In this document: one piece after another, positions 6,485-13,498 of the stretch
Numbering within the stretch: the first letter of the stretch is position 1
How the letters are laid out: each line of letters begins with the position of its first letter
Assembly: GCA_030018795.1 (NCBI GenBank)
Contig: JASEHA010000024.1
Coordinates: 1 to 15,481, forward strand
Direction: 5' to 3'
DNA from: a bacterium
GTDB lineage: Bacteria > UBA9089 > CG2-30-40-21
DNA length: 15,481 bases
Position numbers and translations under genes: made by a program
The notes under the pieces: generated by a model
What the model was told of the DNA's origin: nothing
Databases searched by the model: none
The model's input: only the letters and a program-made list of their open reading frames with translations

Positions 6485-7480
6485 TTATTCAGCATGAGCT
6501 ACTGAGAAGTGATTAAATAGAATTACACTTCCAGGTGCTTTAGTGGAGAGGCCGATCTCTACTACACCTTTCTCAAGTTTATAGGTATCAAAACCTTGAA
6601 CTATAGTCCGACTATTATTCGTCCCTTCATATTTGAGGTGTTTATGTCGTGTCCAGTCTATAAGATAAAGACCGACTAAGTCTCCTGCTGAAAGATTTGG
6701 ATATATTCTTGACATATACTGTCGTGCAGCAGTCCAATTCAAATCAACAGATGTTGCCCCCATATCTCTTGGGAATCGGATACAAAATCGTTCAACAACT
6801 GTATCACTCCGAGCACCACTTGAGTCTAATACCATTATCAATGATTTCATATAAAACCTTGCAACAGGCAACTCAACTATCTGTGATAAATTCGCAGATG
6901 TGCTTGTAAAGCTTGTACTGTCTGCAATCATGTTTGCAGTAAATATCTTCTTCCTTTCTATTGGAGGATTTTCATATACAATCCTCGTTGGTGTTGGTGT
7001 AAGAGTTGGAATCCCAACAGTATAGCCAGTCCCAAGGTCACTGTTTGCACCAAGAGTAATGTCAATGTTAAATCTCCTAAGATTTTGTCCAGGGAATAAG
7101 CATGATGTTTCCTCGTAGTTGGAATAATCCCTTCCTGCATGTAAGATAATGTTTGCAGACAAGACATAATTAGTTCCTGCTACAACTGGTAATGTATCAA
7201 ACATTATTCTGCCTGGCATAACAACGTCATTAAATTTCCTAATAACTCTTATATCTTGTATATTTACAAGAGTTTTGCCATTTTCATCGTACATTGAAAT
7301 TGCCTTGATGAATTTTTCAATACCATCTATAGCTGGGCTTGCCCCTGTTACAACTGCTACAGGTATTTTAATCTCAAGAAGCAGCTCCGATATATCACCA
7401 GGGTTTTCTATACTAATGGTGTTCCTTGCATTAAGCAAGAGCTGTGTCGTTGGTTTTGTTGTTATAATTGACTTTATCAT
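6485..7480 (-). CDS. Candidate double jelly-roll major capsid protein
   Basis: 331 residues with no cleavable signal or membrane helix, almost wholly beta-strand and turn in character. It divides into two similar-sized halves. The first (about 13-155) has strands such as NTISIENPGD, ELLLEIKIPV, KFIKAISMYDENGKTLVNI, YVLSANIIL and FNIDITLG. The second (about 195-331) has RFYMKSLIMVLDSS, then D-L-N-W, GDLVGLYLIDW and VVEIGLS. The strand order, the NP turn after strand one, and the G-x-Y-L-I-D-W strand in the second half resemble coat proteins of the PM2 P2-like DJR group (viral coat protein P2 N-terminal domain). Length suits DJR capsids, commonly about 260 to 400 residues. Second in a strong operon with GGAG upstream, and surrounded by membrane-anchored proteins. 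The call is by pattern, not search. Another beta-rich virion protein is the alternative. Confidence 0.6.
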   Translation of the reverse strand: MIKSIITTKPTTQLLLNARNTISIENPGDISELLLEIKIPVAVVTGASPAIDGIEKFIKAISMYDENGKTLVNIQDIRVIRKFNDVVMPGRIMFDTLPVVAGTNYVLSANIILHAGRDYSNYEETSCLFPGQNLRRFNIDITLGANSDLGTGYTVGIPTLTPTPTRIVYENPPIERKKIFTANMIADSTSFTSTSANLSQIVELPVARFYMKSLIMVLDSSGARSDTVVERFCIRFPRDMGATSVDLNWTAARQYMSRIYPNLSAGDLVGLYLIDWTRHKHLKYEGTNNSRTIVQGFDTYKLEKGVVEIGLSTKAPGSVILFNHFSVAHAE

Positions 7481-7515
7481 TCTTTCTTATCTCCTTTTTA
7501 TTATTTTGCATGGCT

Positions 7516-8115
7516 TTATGCCATATCACTAAAATCGACCTTTGTTCTTACTGGTAATGCAAAACTTGGTACCGTATCTTCCACGAAGCCTATTGGTTCC
7601 CAGTCCATTTCTAATGGTTCAGGCAAGAAATCATAGCTGCCATAACCTGTTTTTTTCTGTGTTGTTGTGCTTTCTATTACTGGTGCTTTTTTTGTACTCT
7701 TTGTACTCATTTCTGATGTTTTTTCTGTACCAGAAGTCATTTCTGTTATTAACTTGTTTATTTGCATGGTGAATGGCATGCTCTTGTTCTTATAAGCATC
7801 TTTCAAACTTATTGCTTCACCAAGAACATTATCGAAACCATTTGCAAGAATTGCTGCACTTAACATATTTGCTGTCTTTCTACCAACTAAATCGTCAGCG
7901 AAATTACCTGCAAGAGCTGCTAAGAGACCAGTATTCATTGTTCCGATAATAACCTTACTTGTTTGCTCAATCTTCATCATAGTCTCAATCTTATCGAGTG
8001 TTGAAAAGCATGCAGAACTGATGCCGTTACATGCGAACAATATTGCACCCAGACCAATGGGTACATTCGCAATGTCTTTCGTAGCTAAATCTTCTAATGT
8101 ATCATTCATAGCCAT
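7516..8115 (-). CDS. First protein of the structural operon, unknown function
   Basis: 199 residues when started at ATG 8113-8115 (MAMNDT), which has GGAGG 7 bases upstream. A longer reading to 8151 would include that ribosome site and is rejected. Residues 12 to 100 are Ala/Gly-rich with moderately hydrophobic stretches (VPIGLGAILFACNGISSACF, VIIGTMNTGLLAALAG, ANMLSAAILANG), perhaps helices that pack on or in a membrane. A Ser/Thr/Lys-rich linker (about 125 to 155) joins a C-terminal tail with DFLPEPLEMDWEP and a final VRTKVDFSD, which look like short docking motifs. It directly precedes the candidate capsid gene. It could be a scaffold, internal membrane-associated or abundant virion protein. 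Family not recognised. Confidence 0.7.
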   Translation of the reverse strand: MAMNDTLEDLATKDIANVPIGLGAILFACNGISSACFSTLDKIETMMKIEQTSKVIIGTMNTGLLAALAGNFADDLVGRKTANMLSAAILANGFDNVLGEAISLKDAYKNKSMPFTMQINKLITEMTSGTEKTSEMSTKSTKKAPVIESTTTQKKTGYGSYDFLPEPLEMDWEPIGFVEDTVPSFALPVRTKVDFSDMA

Positions 8116-8140
8116 AGTGATACCTCCTATATTAAAATGT

Positions 8141-8156
8141 AGCATAAACATATGCT
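8141..8156 (-). promoter_or_regulatory. Predicted 5' stem-loop of the structural operon mRNA
   Basis: AGCATA (8141-8146) and TATGCT (8151-8156) are exact inverted repeats with a 4-base loop. Given the -10 at 8163-8168, transcription should start near 8156, so the hairpin would sit at the extreme 5' end of the message, about 25 bases ahead of the ribosome site. Such 5' hairpins are known to protect long mRNAs from decay (for example ompA). Only six pairs, AT-rich, so moderate confidence. Confidence 0.4.
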
Positions 8157-8162
8157 TTCATT

Positions 8163-8191
8163 AATATACACGATAACCTCTATAATGTCAA
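8163..8191 (-). promoter_or_regulatory. Sigma70 promoter of the structural operon
   Basis: On the minus strand TTGACA (8191-8186) is followed by exactly 17 bases and TATATT (8168-8163): a perfect -35 and a 5-of-6 -10. Predicted start is near 8156, about 40 bases before the ATG at 8115. It diverges from the plus-strand promoter with 22 bases between the two -35 boxes, so one regulator could control both. Confidence 0.8.
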
Positions 8192-8213
8192 TAGTAAAAA
8201 AATTAAAATAGAC

Positions 8214-8242
8214 TTGACAAAAAATAAAAAATGTGTTATAAT
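8214..8242 (+). promoter_or_regulatory. Consensus sigma70 promoter with extended -10
   Basis: TTGACA (8214-8219), a 17-base spacer and TATAAT (8237-8242), with TGT directly before the -10 giving an extended -10. All twelve box bases match consensus. Transcription would start near 8249, about 30 bases before the zinc-finger gene. An imperfect palindrome spans the -10 and start: GTGTTA at 8233-8238 against TATCAC at 8248-8253, 5 of 6 matching. It could be an operator, but AT-rich DNA gives such matches by chance. Confidence 0.85.
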
Positions 8243-8278
8243 ATAATTATCACTATTAAAGAATAAAAAGGAGGTAAA

Positions 8279-9349
8279 ATGGCAAAGAAAAAAAAAGAAT
8301 ATATAGAAGAAGAGTTGATTTATGAGTGTCCTGCATGCGGTAAGAGATTTGCAAGTATCCAAGCAGTTAATGGGCATCTAAGATTTGGTCATAAATTTTC
8401 CAGTGAACAAATTAGGGAAATGCTTAGTCATATTTTGCCAACTATGCCAGTACCTATATTGCCATTAGAGCAAATACAGGAAGATTCATCTGCCATAGAG
8501 AAAGTAACACCATCAATTATTCCATTGCAAGGAATAGAAAGCCATGTCAAGAATAAATGTTCTAAAATATCGAAGGAAATAAAAGAAAAAGTAGATAATG
8601 CTAATATTGAGAATGTGATTGTGCGTTCTGACAAAAAACATGCTGTGCCAAAACGAGAAACTAAAAGCATAATTACTCAGCCAATATCGGTTGAGTCAAT
8701 ACAAGTTAACAATAAGAAGGAGGAAGAAATGACAAATGAAGATATATCACAATTGTTGAAAGGGGTAGTAGATGAGCTAAGTAAAAGCTTTAATATTACG
8801 CCCAAGCCTACTGAAGAAGATAGACGAAAAAGACTTGAGGAAAGAGAAAGGTCTCTTGATCAAAGAGAAATTCAATTTCGCAGGAGGATATCAGAGGATA
8901 ATAATCTACCAAGAAATCCACAAAATAATGTGGATGAGCAAAGAAAAGTTCCCTTGATAACTAAAAAGGTTGAGGAAGTTGCTGTAGCAATGCCGAAGGT
9001 TATTGGAGCAGTTGCTGCTATACAAGAAGAGCAAAAAGCATTATCTGATGTTATTGTAAAATTGTCAGAAAAAATGCCTGATAATTTTTGCGAGACATAT
9101 CCTGACTTGTGTAAGAGGATGTCTGTTATTGAAGAGGTGATGAAGGACAGCGTCTTGCCAATTGGTATAGATGCTGCAAAGGCAAGAATAGACTCTCTTT
9201 ATGATTGCCCGACTTGTAAAAAGGCTATAGTTGAAAAGGCAAAAGCAAATTTAGGGGATATTGTTGGTGATGATAAAAAGGTTATAACTGAATTAGCCAA
9301 AAAGCAGGGCTTGAGGGTTATTGATCCAAAAGATAAGTTTTTTGGATAA
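8279..9349 (+). CDS. C2H2 zinc-finger protein
   Basis: 356 residues, first gene of the plus operon, with AAGGAGGT 5 bases before the ATG. A basic start (AKKKKE) leads into one classical C2H2 finger: Cys17, Cys20, His33, His38 (C-x2-C-x12-H-x4-H), with QAVNGHLRFGH recalling the QALGGH helix of some fingers. A Pro-rich and Lys-rich linker follows to about residue 150. Next come a charged coiled coil around 180-205 (RLEERERSLDQRE) and a C-terminal region with Cys271, Cys278 and CPTC at 310-313, perhaps a second metal site. It may bind DNA as a regulator or in genome handling. Single C2H2 fingers are common in archaeal viruses and less so in bacteria. An internal GGAGG with ATG at 8729 could yield a shorter form. 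Exact function unknown. Confidence 0.85.
   Translation: MAKKKKEYIEEELIYECPACGKRFASIQAVNGHLRFGHKFSSEQIREMLSHILPTMPVPILPLEQIQEDSSAIEKVTPSIIPLQGIESHVKNKCSKISKEIKEKVDNANIENVIVRSDKKHAVPKRETKSIITQPISVESIQVNNKKEEEMTNEDISQLLKGVVDELSKSFNITPKPTEEDRRKRLEERERSLDQREIQFRRRISEDNNLPRNPQNNVDEQRKVPLITKKVEEVAVAMPKVIGAVAAIQEEQKALSDVIVKLSEKMPDNFCETYPDLCKRMSVIEEVMKDSVLPIGIDAAKARIDSLYDCPTCKKAIVEKAKANLGDIVGDDKKVITELAKKQGLRVIDPKDKFFG
8717..8731 (+). promoter_or_regulatory. Internal in-frame ribosome site and start codon
   Basis: AAGGAGG at 8717-8723 stands 5 bases ahead of ATG 8729-8731, which is codon 151 of the zinc-finger gene and in frame. This is as good as the ribosome sites of real genes here. Starting there would give a 206-residue product without the zinc finger but with the coiled coil and C-terminal cysteines. 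Lys-Glu codons alone could also produce the motif. Confidence 0.45.
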
Positions 9350-9370
9350 AGTGAATAATGGAGGAGAAAG

Positions 9371-10180
9371 ATGGTTGAACAAAAACCTAAGAAAGGTAGG
9401 AGGAAGAAACATGATGAAGATAATACTTCCTCATGGCAAATAGAGGATATTGGTAATGCAACATTACCTGTGCTTGATGAAGAATATGGTAATGCTGAAG
9501 ATATACCTAAAGAAATAGAAGTGTTGCAGGAGGAGTATGTTCCTCCTGCTTGGCTTAAGCAGGATAAAATAGTAGAGATAAAAAATGCTCCCCTATATGA
9601 TGTTGAACAGCCACAAATGCAAGCAGTTACTCCTTTAGCAAATAATGATGAATGGTATAAGAACATAATCCAACAGCAAGATGATAAAATAAAACAGCTA
9701 TCCGAGATAATTGAACAGATGAGTTCTCAACAGCAAAAAATGCAAAATGAGTTTAATTCTGCTCAAGAGGTAACCTTATCTGCATTGCAACAAATAGCTG
9801 CGGGAATAAACAATCAAGCTGATATGCCTGTCTCTTCGTCTCTGACTATGCCAACAGAGAACGCTGGTGAGCAAATGGCATCGCCATCACAGATGAATAA
9901 AACATATGAGTTTATGGGTATTCTTGGCAACCTTGCCCAGCAGGTTGCTCCATTGTTGCAAATTCTTATTCAAAATAAGGTTCCACAACAAATGCCAAAT
10001 GATCCTATGACCGCTGCACAAAGTGTCGTTGAAAGTCTTGCTATGTATGCTAAAGTGCAAGAGACAATTGTTGGTTCATTGAATACATTAAACAAGCAAA
10101 GATATCCTTATAATGAGGATGCTATTATTGACAAGGTTGTAAGGAAAATGACAACCCAAATAAGGGAAGGTGGTGAGTAG
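9371..10180 (+). CDS. Gln-rich coiled-coil protein of unknown function
   Basis: 269 residues, 21 bases after the zinc-finger gene, with GGAGG upstream of the ATG. A very basic N-terminus (KPKKGRRKKHDED) could bind nucleic acid. Residues 20 to 90 are acidic and Pro-rich. Residues 93 to 130 form a coiled coil with many Gln (QQQDDKIKQLSEIIEQM). Later come Gln/Met/Pro-rich linkers and hydrophobic helices (FMGILGNLAQQVAPLLQILI). No enzyme motif, cysteine or membrane segment is clear. The layout suits a multimeric scaffold or DNA-associated protein. The same basic-linker-coiled-coil plan in the zinc-finger protein suggests they act together. No family recognised. Confidence 0.75.
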   Translation: MVEQKPKKGRRKKHDEDNTSSWQIEDIGNATLPVLDEEYGNAEDIPKEIEVLQEEYVPPAWLKQDKIVEIKNAPLYDVEQPQMQAVTPLANNDEWYKNIIQQQDDKIKQLSEIIEQMSSQQQKMQNEFNSAQEVTLSALQQIAAGINNQADMPVSSSLTMPTENAGEQMASPSQMNKTYEFMGILGNLAQQVAPLLQILIQNKVPQQMPNDPMTAAQSVVESLAMYAKVQETIVGSLNTLNKQRYPYNEDAIIDKVVRKMTTQIREGGE

Positions 10181-10181
10181 T

Positions 10182-10580
10182 ATGGAAAGACAAAGCGACC
10201 AGTATATTAAGGAATATACTGAAAAAAATCTCAAGATAGAATTCCCATTATTGGAAGACCACTATAGGGAGTTTATTACAGAGAAAGCATCTCAAGCCAA
10301 AATATTGGCTTGCAAAGACTGCATTGAAAAGCATTTACTGAAAATTTTAGGATATGTAAATGAGGCATTGAAGTATCTTCCTGAAAATAGAGACAATTGG
10401 AATATAATTACGGTATGGACAAATAAGAGGTTGGAAGAGCTTCCATCATTGATGTGTGAAACAGATGCAGAGGAGAAGCATATCTATTCAATTATGGAAG
10501 AATTAAAGGAAATGAGATTAAAGGCATCAACAAAAGTTTGCCACTCTTGTCTCTTGAGAGACAAGATAGATAAAGGATAA
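10182..10580 (+). CDS. Small helical protein with two CxxC pairs
   Basis: 132 residues from ATG 10182, directly after the previous stop. A GTG reading from 10170 is possible, but the ATG has GGTGAG close by and gives the more usual start. Mostly helical and charged. Two Cys pairs, CKDC (44-47) and CHSC (120-123), could jointly bind one zinc ion. Found between a coiled-coil protein and the recombinase in one operon, it may be a cofactor of either, such as a directionality factor or a DNA-binding partner. That is inference only, and I recognise no family. Confidence 0.7.
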   Translation: MERQSDQYIKEYTEKNLKIEFPLLEDHYREFITEKASQAKILACKDCIEKHLLKILGYVNEALKYLPENRDNWNIITVWTNKRLEELPSLMCETDAEEKHIYSIMEELKEMRLKASTKVCHSCLLRDKIDKG

Positions 10581-10584
10581 TTTT

Positions 10585-11391
10585 GTGGAAAAAGCATGTT
10601 TTGAAAATTTTTTAAGAAGCATAAAATATTGTGCTGAGCAAACAAAGTCATCGTATATTTCTGCAATATCTTTGTTTGTTCGGCTTATTGGTGAAGATAA
10701 CTTTACTATGGATGGTGTGAGAGGATTTATTGCAGAGTTAGAGAAGAAAAAATACAGTGAGTCATCAATCAATCTTTATCTTGCTGCTGTTAGAAAATTC
10801 TTTAATGTTAATGGCATAGTATGGGATAATAGTGTAAAATCAAAACATGTTAATCTGTATAATACAAATACGCCCTCATTATCAATAGATAATGTTAGGG
10901 ACATTATTCATATCACAAAACAAAGAGGCAATCTTGCTGATATGTCTTATCTTGCATTATCTACTATCTATGGGTTGAGATGTGGGGAGTTGGCAAGTAT
11001 AACAAGGAAAGATATAAGAGGTAATGTCCTTCACGTTAAGCCATTAAAGAAAAATGTTGAGAGGGATCATTTAATCCCTGATGAAATATCCTTTATATGT
11101 GAATATCCATTTGAGGAACAATCCTTGTCTGCAATGAACTTATTATTTACCAAGATATGTCTTTATGCTGGATACAAAAAGAAACATTGTGAAGGATGGC
11201 ATTCTCCCAGACGGTCATTAATTGAAGGGCTTTATGAGAGTGGCATTATTCCTGTATATATCAACTTTTTCATTCGTTGGTCTCCCCAGAACATTGGACA
11301 GAGATATGTTATTCAAGCAAAGAGCAATAATCCCATCACTGCGGATAGGCTAATATTTGAAAAGCATCCATTTTTGCCGTTCTGGCGGTAG
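10585..11391 (+). CDS. Tyrosine recombinase / integrase
   Basis: 268 residues, starting at GTG 10585 with AAAGGA 7 bases upstream. Residues 1 to 90 are a SAM-like core-binding domain (YISAISLFVRLI, SSINLYLAAVRKFF). Residues 100 to 268 are the catalytic domain: Arg132 in YGLRCGEL, a Lys near 152-156, His206 and Arg209 in WHSPRRS, Trp232 in place of the second His (RWSP), and the nucleophile Tyr241 in GQRYV. All required residues are present, so it should be active. Compact XerC/D-like size, with no large arm-binding domain. It could integrate the element, resolve dimers, or exploit host dif sites. Last gene of the plus operon. The attachment site was not found. Confidence 0.9.
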   Translation: MEKACFENFLRSIKYCAEQTKSSYISAISLFVRLIGEDNFTMDGVRGFIAELEKKKYSESSINLYLAAVRKFFNVNGIVWDNSVKSKHVNLYNTNTPSLSIDNVRDIIHITKQRGNLADMSYLALSTIYGLRCGELASITRKDIRGNVLHVKPLKKNVERDHLIPDEISFICEYPFEEQSLSAMNLLFTKICLYAGYKKKHCEGWHSPRRSLIEGLYESGIIPVYINFFIRWSPQNIGQRYVIQAKSNNPITADRLIFEKHPFLPFWR

Positions 11392-11503
11392 GGAAAAGAT
11401 CAAGAATACGGTGGAGTGTTATAAAAATAACAGGATATGACATTGTGATAGTATTGCTTGCTTTTTGCTTTTTACTTTCTCGTTCAAGAAGAAAGAAATG
11501 ATA

Positions 11504-12058
11504 TTATTTTATAAATGCACTATCGGCAAAAGTCATCATATTGTCATGCGATTGACTAAATTGTGCTGCATATGTCTTGACTAAAGCCACATAGTTTAGT
11601 GTAATATTTATCCTTCGCCGTGATAGCTGTTTAGATTCTCCAATCAACTTAGGCAAATATTTTCTTACGAATGACCATTTTAGATGTGGAAAGCCATCTT
11701 GTTTGGCAAGCAATGAGGCTTTTCGTATCCGTCCTTGACCAAGATTATAGGCTGCAATGCCTAATGAAATACGGTCATCCTCGGTAGGTGCATCAGCCCA
11801 AAAGTGTATCTGTGAGCTGAGATATTTTGTTCCATACTTAATGTTTGTTGCTGGGTGGTATAGAGCCTTTAGTGAGCCTTTATACCCAACTTCTTTTGCC
11901 GCAGCGAGCGTTATCTGCATTAACCCTACGGCACCACCCAATTCACAGTATGGGTCAAAATTAGACTCCTTCTTGATTACAGCTTTCACAATCTCAAATG
12001 GTAAGCCGATCATGGACGATTCTTTCTTTATTATATTGTCATATACAGTAGAGATCAT
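11504..12058 (-). CDS. Lytic transglycosylase (SLT-type)
   Basis: 184 residues from ATG 12056-12058, with GGAGGT 7 bases upstream. A TTG five codons earlier would place that site inside the gene, so I reject it. The SLT fold motifs appear in order: catalytic Glu31 in IKKESNFDP, GAVGLMQIT (42-50), NIKYGTKYLS (72-81) and AAYNLGQGRI (102-111). These enzymes cut the MurNAc-GlcNAc bond of peptidoglycan with formation of anhydro-MurNAc. There is no signal peptide, so it either rides in the virion for entry, as in membrane-containing phages, or needs a holin for exit. It stands alone, convergent to the integrase, with its own promoter. Confidence 0.9.
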   Translation of the reverse strand: MISTVYDNIIKKESSMIGLPFEIVKAVIKKESNFDPYCELGGAVGLMQITLAAAKEVGYKGSLKALYHPATNIKYGTKYLSSQIHFWADAPTEDDRISLGIAAYNLGQGRIRKASLLAKQDGFPHLKWSFVRKYLPKLIGESKQLSRRRINITLNYVALVKTYAAQFSQSHDNMMTFADSAFIK

Positions 12059-12089
12059 TGGTATTACCTCCAAGATTTAGGATAATCAT

Positions 12090-12118
12090 AATATACAATA
12101 TTTTTGTTATTTTGTCAA
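12090..12118 (-). promoter_or_regulatory. Sigma70 promoter of the transglycosylase gene
   Basis: Minus strand TTGACA (12118-12113), 17-base spacer, TATATT (12095-12090). The boxes and spacing are identical to the structural operon promoter at 8163-8191 although the spacer sequences differ. The start is predicted about 25 bases before the ATG. Shared boxes suggest joint timing. Confidence 0.8.
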
Positions 12119-12121
12119 CAC

Positions 12122-12135
12122 ATTCCTATAGGAAT
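12122..12135. promoter_or_regulatory. 14-bp perfect palindrome next to the -35 box
   Basis: ATTCCTATAGGAAT is its own reverse complement and ends 3 bases before the -35 of the transglycosylase promoter, centred near -47 from the predicted start. A dimeric activator or repressor could bind there. I found no copy at the divergent promoters at 8163-8242. Confidence 0.5.
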
Positions 12136-12493
12136 AGGTAGAGAAGGGTAGTAACTGTGGCAGACTATACTCGGTATGTAGGTAAAGAACTTAAATCATG
12201 TTTCTCTTTTTACATATCAGATGTTCCAGCTTTCCGTCTATTAACTTTGTCGGCAACCTTACTCATCAGCTACCAGCTAATGCGGATGGATTGCCGAACG
12301 ATCAAATGGATGCGGGAAAACTGAAACATGGCTTCAGGAACATCGAATATGAAAAACATCTCTCTGGAATATATCCCCTTAGATTGGGGTGATCCCAGAG
12401 TCTGTAGGAAGAGTTGTTGATATTCCCTCAGAGCCATAACGATTATGCTATATAATATATACTATACTTCTTGTTTTGTTAAGTGAAATATTT
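12136..12493. other. Region without a confident gene (about 360 bases)
   Basis: Between the transglycosylase promoter and the end of the ATPase gene. Parts are visibly less AT-rich than the neighbours. On the plus strand a GTG at 12157 with AAGGG 8 bases upstream opens a 55-residue reading frame ending at 12324 (MADYTRYVGKELK..., with a hydrophobic LLTLSATLLISYQL). Overlapping frames are also open but none looks convincing. A CCCC/GGGG inverted repeat (around 12372-12390) and an AT-rich stretch follow. It could hold a small gene, a decayed gene, an RNA or an attachment site. I cannot choose. Confidence 0.35.
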
Positions 12494-13489
12494 TCATGAA
12501 ATACAAAAAACTGAATGAAGTATATCATTGTATAATTTTTCATCGGCTTCTTCTATAGGATTATTTGCTATGTCTCTATAGGTTACCGCTTTAGCATGCT
12601 GCACGCCGTTCTTAGTCTTAAACAAGCTGTGATAAACAACATTATCCCCTTGTTTTTGCTTTATTTCAAAATATTTTGCCAGATTGTAATCATGTGTAGT
12701 AAGAAATATTTGCACATCGTTTCGTTGAAGCTCAAGAAGCATCTCTGCAATATTTGGAATTAGCTTAGGACGTATGCTCTCTTCAGGCAAGTCCCAAAAC
12801 AAAACGGTGCCATTTTCAATTAATCCATTGCGAATAAGTTTCCACAAAAGTCCAAATTTTCGCAAGCCTTCTGCTTCTATCGAAAACTCAATCTTCTGAC
12901 CATTATTTTTTACGATATAAAAAGTATCTTCTTCATATACAACCTTCCCATCAATTATGCCTGATAAATTATTCAGAAGCTTTTGACTTAATTGAGATAT
13001 GCTTTTGCTTTCATCCAACGCAGCTTTTGCTACTATATCAGTTAATGTTTTATCAAACAAGACATCTCCTTTTTTCTTTAATGCCAACAACCCCTTTGAG
13101 TGTGAAAGCATTTCCTTCGTTGGAATAAAAACTGCTGGCTTCCAATTTGCTTTATCTGCTGATAGACAAAATACACTGTGATCATAGTTAAAACTAATAT
13201 TGTCAACCTTGATGTTTACAGAATATGGTATTGCTTTATCGTGTGTAGATAATATGTCTTTGCTTTGTCCTTTTATTTTTCTGAGACCTATAAAAAGTTC
13301 CCAGGGAAAGGGAGTTGAAAATGGCATTACCTCCCCATATTGATAAGAACACATATAGTATAGCATTTTTAGCAAATGTGTTTTACCTGTTCCATTCTCT
13401 CCGAGAAAAATATTAACACCTTTACAGAAATCAATATCAATATCCTCGAAAACAGTAAAATTTTCCAGCTTTATTCCTTCTATTATCAT
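12494..13489 (-). CDS. AAA/ABC-type ATPase (RecF/OLD-like), single-domain
   Basis: 331 residues. N-terminal strand-turn IEGIKLENFTVFEDIDIDF is typical of RecF/SMC-like ATPases. Walker A is GENGTGKT at 30-37. A weak Walker B lies at 229-237 (VLFWDLPEE, where the usual form is DEPE), and the H-loop is TTHDYNLAKYF with His266. Between them lies an insert of about 150 residues in place of a long coiled coil. This matches the AAA_15/AAA_21 class that includes the ATPase parts of OLD-like and other anti-phage systems. No nuclease (TOPRIM, HNH) domain is fused or adjacent, so the effector is unknown. GGAGG lies 4 bases before the ATG. Last gene of the accessory operon. It is not a genome-packaging ATPase. 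Confidence 0.85.
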   Translation of the reverse strand: MIIEGIKLENFTVFEDIDIDFCKGVNIFLGENGTGKTHLLKMLYYMCSYQYGEVMPFSTPFPWELFIGLRKIKGQSKDILSTHDKAIPYSVNIKVDNISFNYDHSVFCLSADKANWKPAVFIPTKEMLSHSKGLLALKKKGDVLFDKTLTDIVAKAALDESKSISQLSQKLLNNLSGIIDGKVVYEEDTFYIVKNNGQKIEFSIEAEGLRKFGLLWKLIRNGLIENGTVLFWDLPEESIRPKLIPNIAEMLLELQRNDVQIFLTTHDYNLAKYFEIKQKQGDNVVYHSLFKTKNGVQHAKAVTYRDIANNPIEEADEKLYNDILHSVFCIS

Positions 13490-13498
13490 AATGCCTCC

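Noticed and set aside
9199..9666. 155-residue antisense open frame across the end of the zinc-finger gene and the start of the next
   Set aside because: It lies opposite two well-supported genes, lacks a ribosome site, and has the Cys/Ser/Leu-rich content of a shadow frame.
11392..11503. Terminator between the convergent integrase and transglycosylase genes
   Set aside because: Only weak stems are seen (GTTAT/ATAAC, CTTTCT/AGAAAG) and none is followed by a T-run on the right strand. Termination there is expected but not shown.
12198..12392. 64-residue plus-strand frame (MFLFLHIR...)
   Set aside because: No ribosome site before its ATG, and the overlapping frame from GTG 12157 has a better one. 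Neither shows convincing coding character.
12494..13489. ATPase as the missing genome-packaging motor
   Set aside because: Its motifs (IEGIKLENF start, GENGTGKT, TTHD loop) are those of RecF/OLD-like ATPases, not the HerA/FtsK or A32 packaging class.
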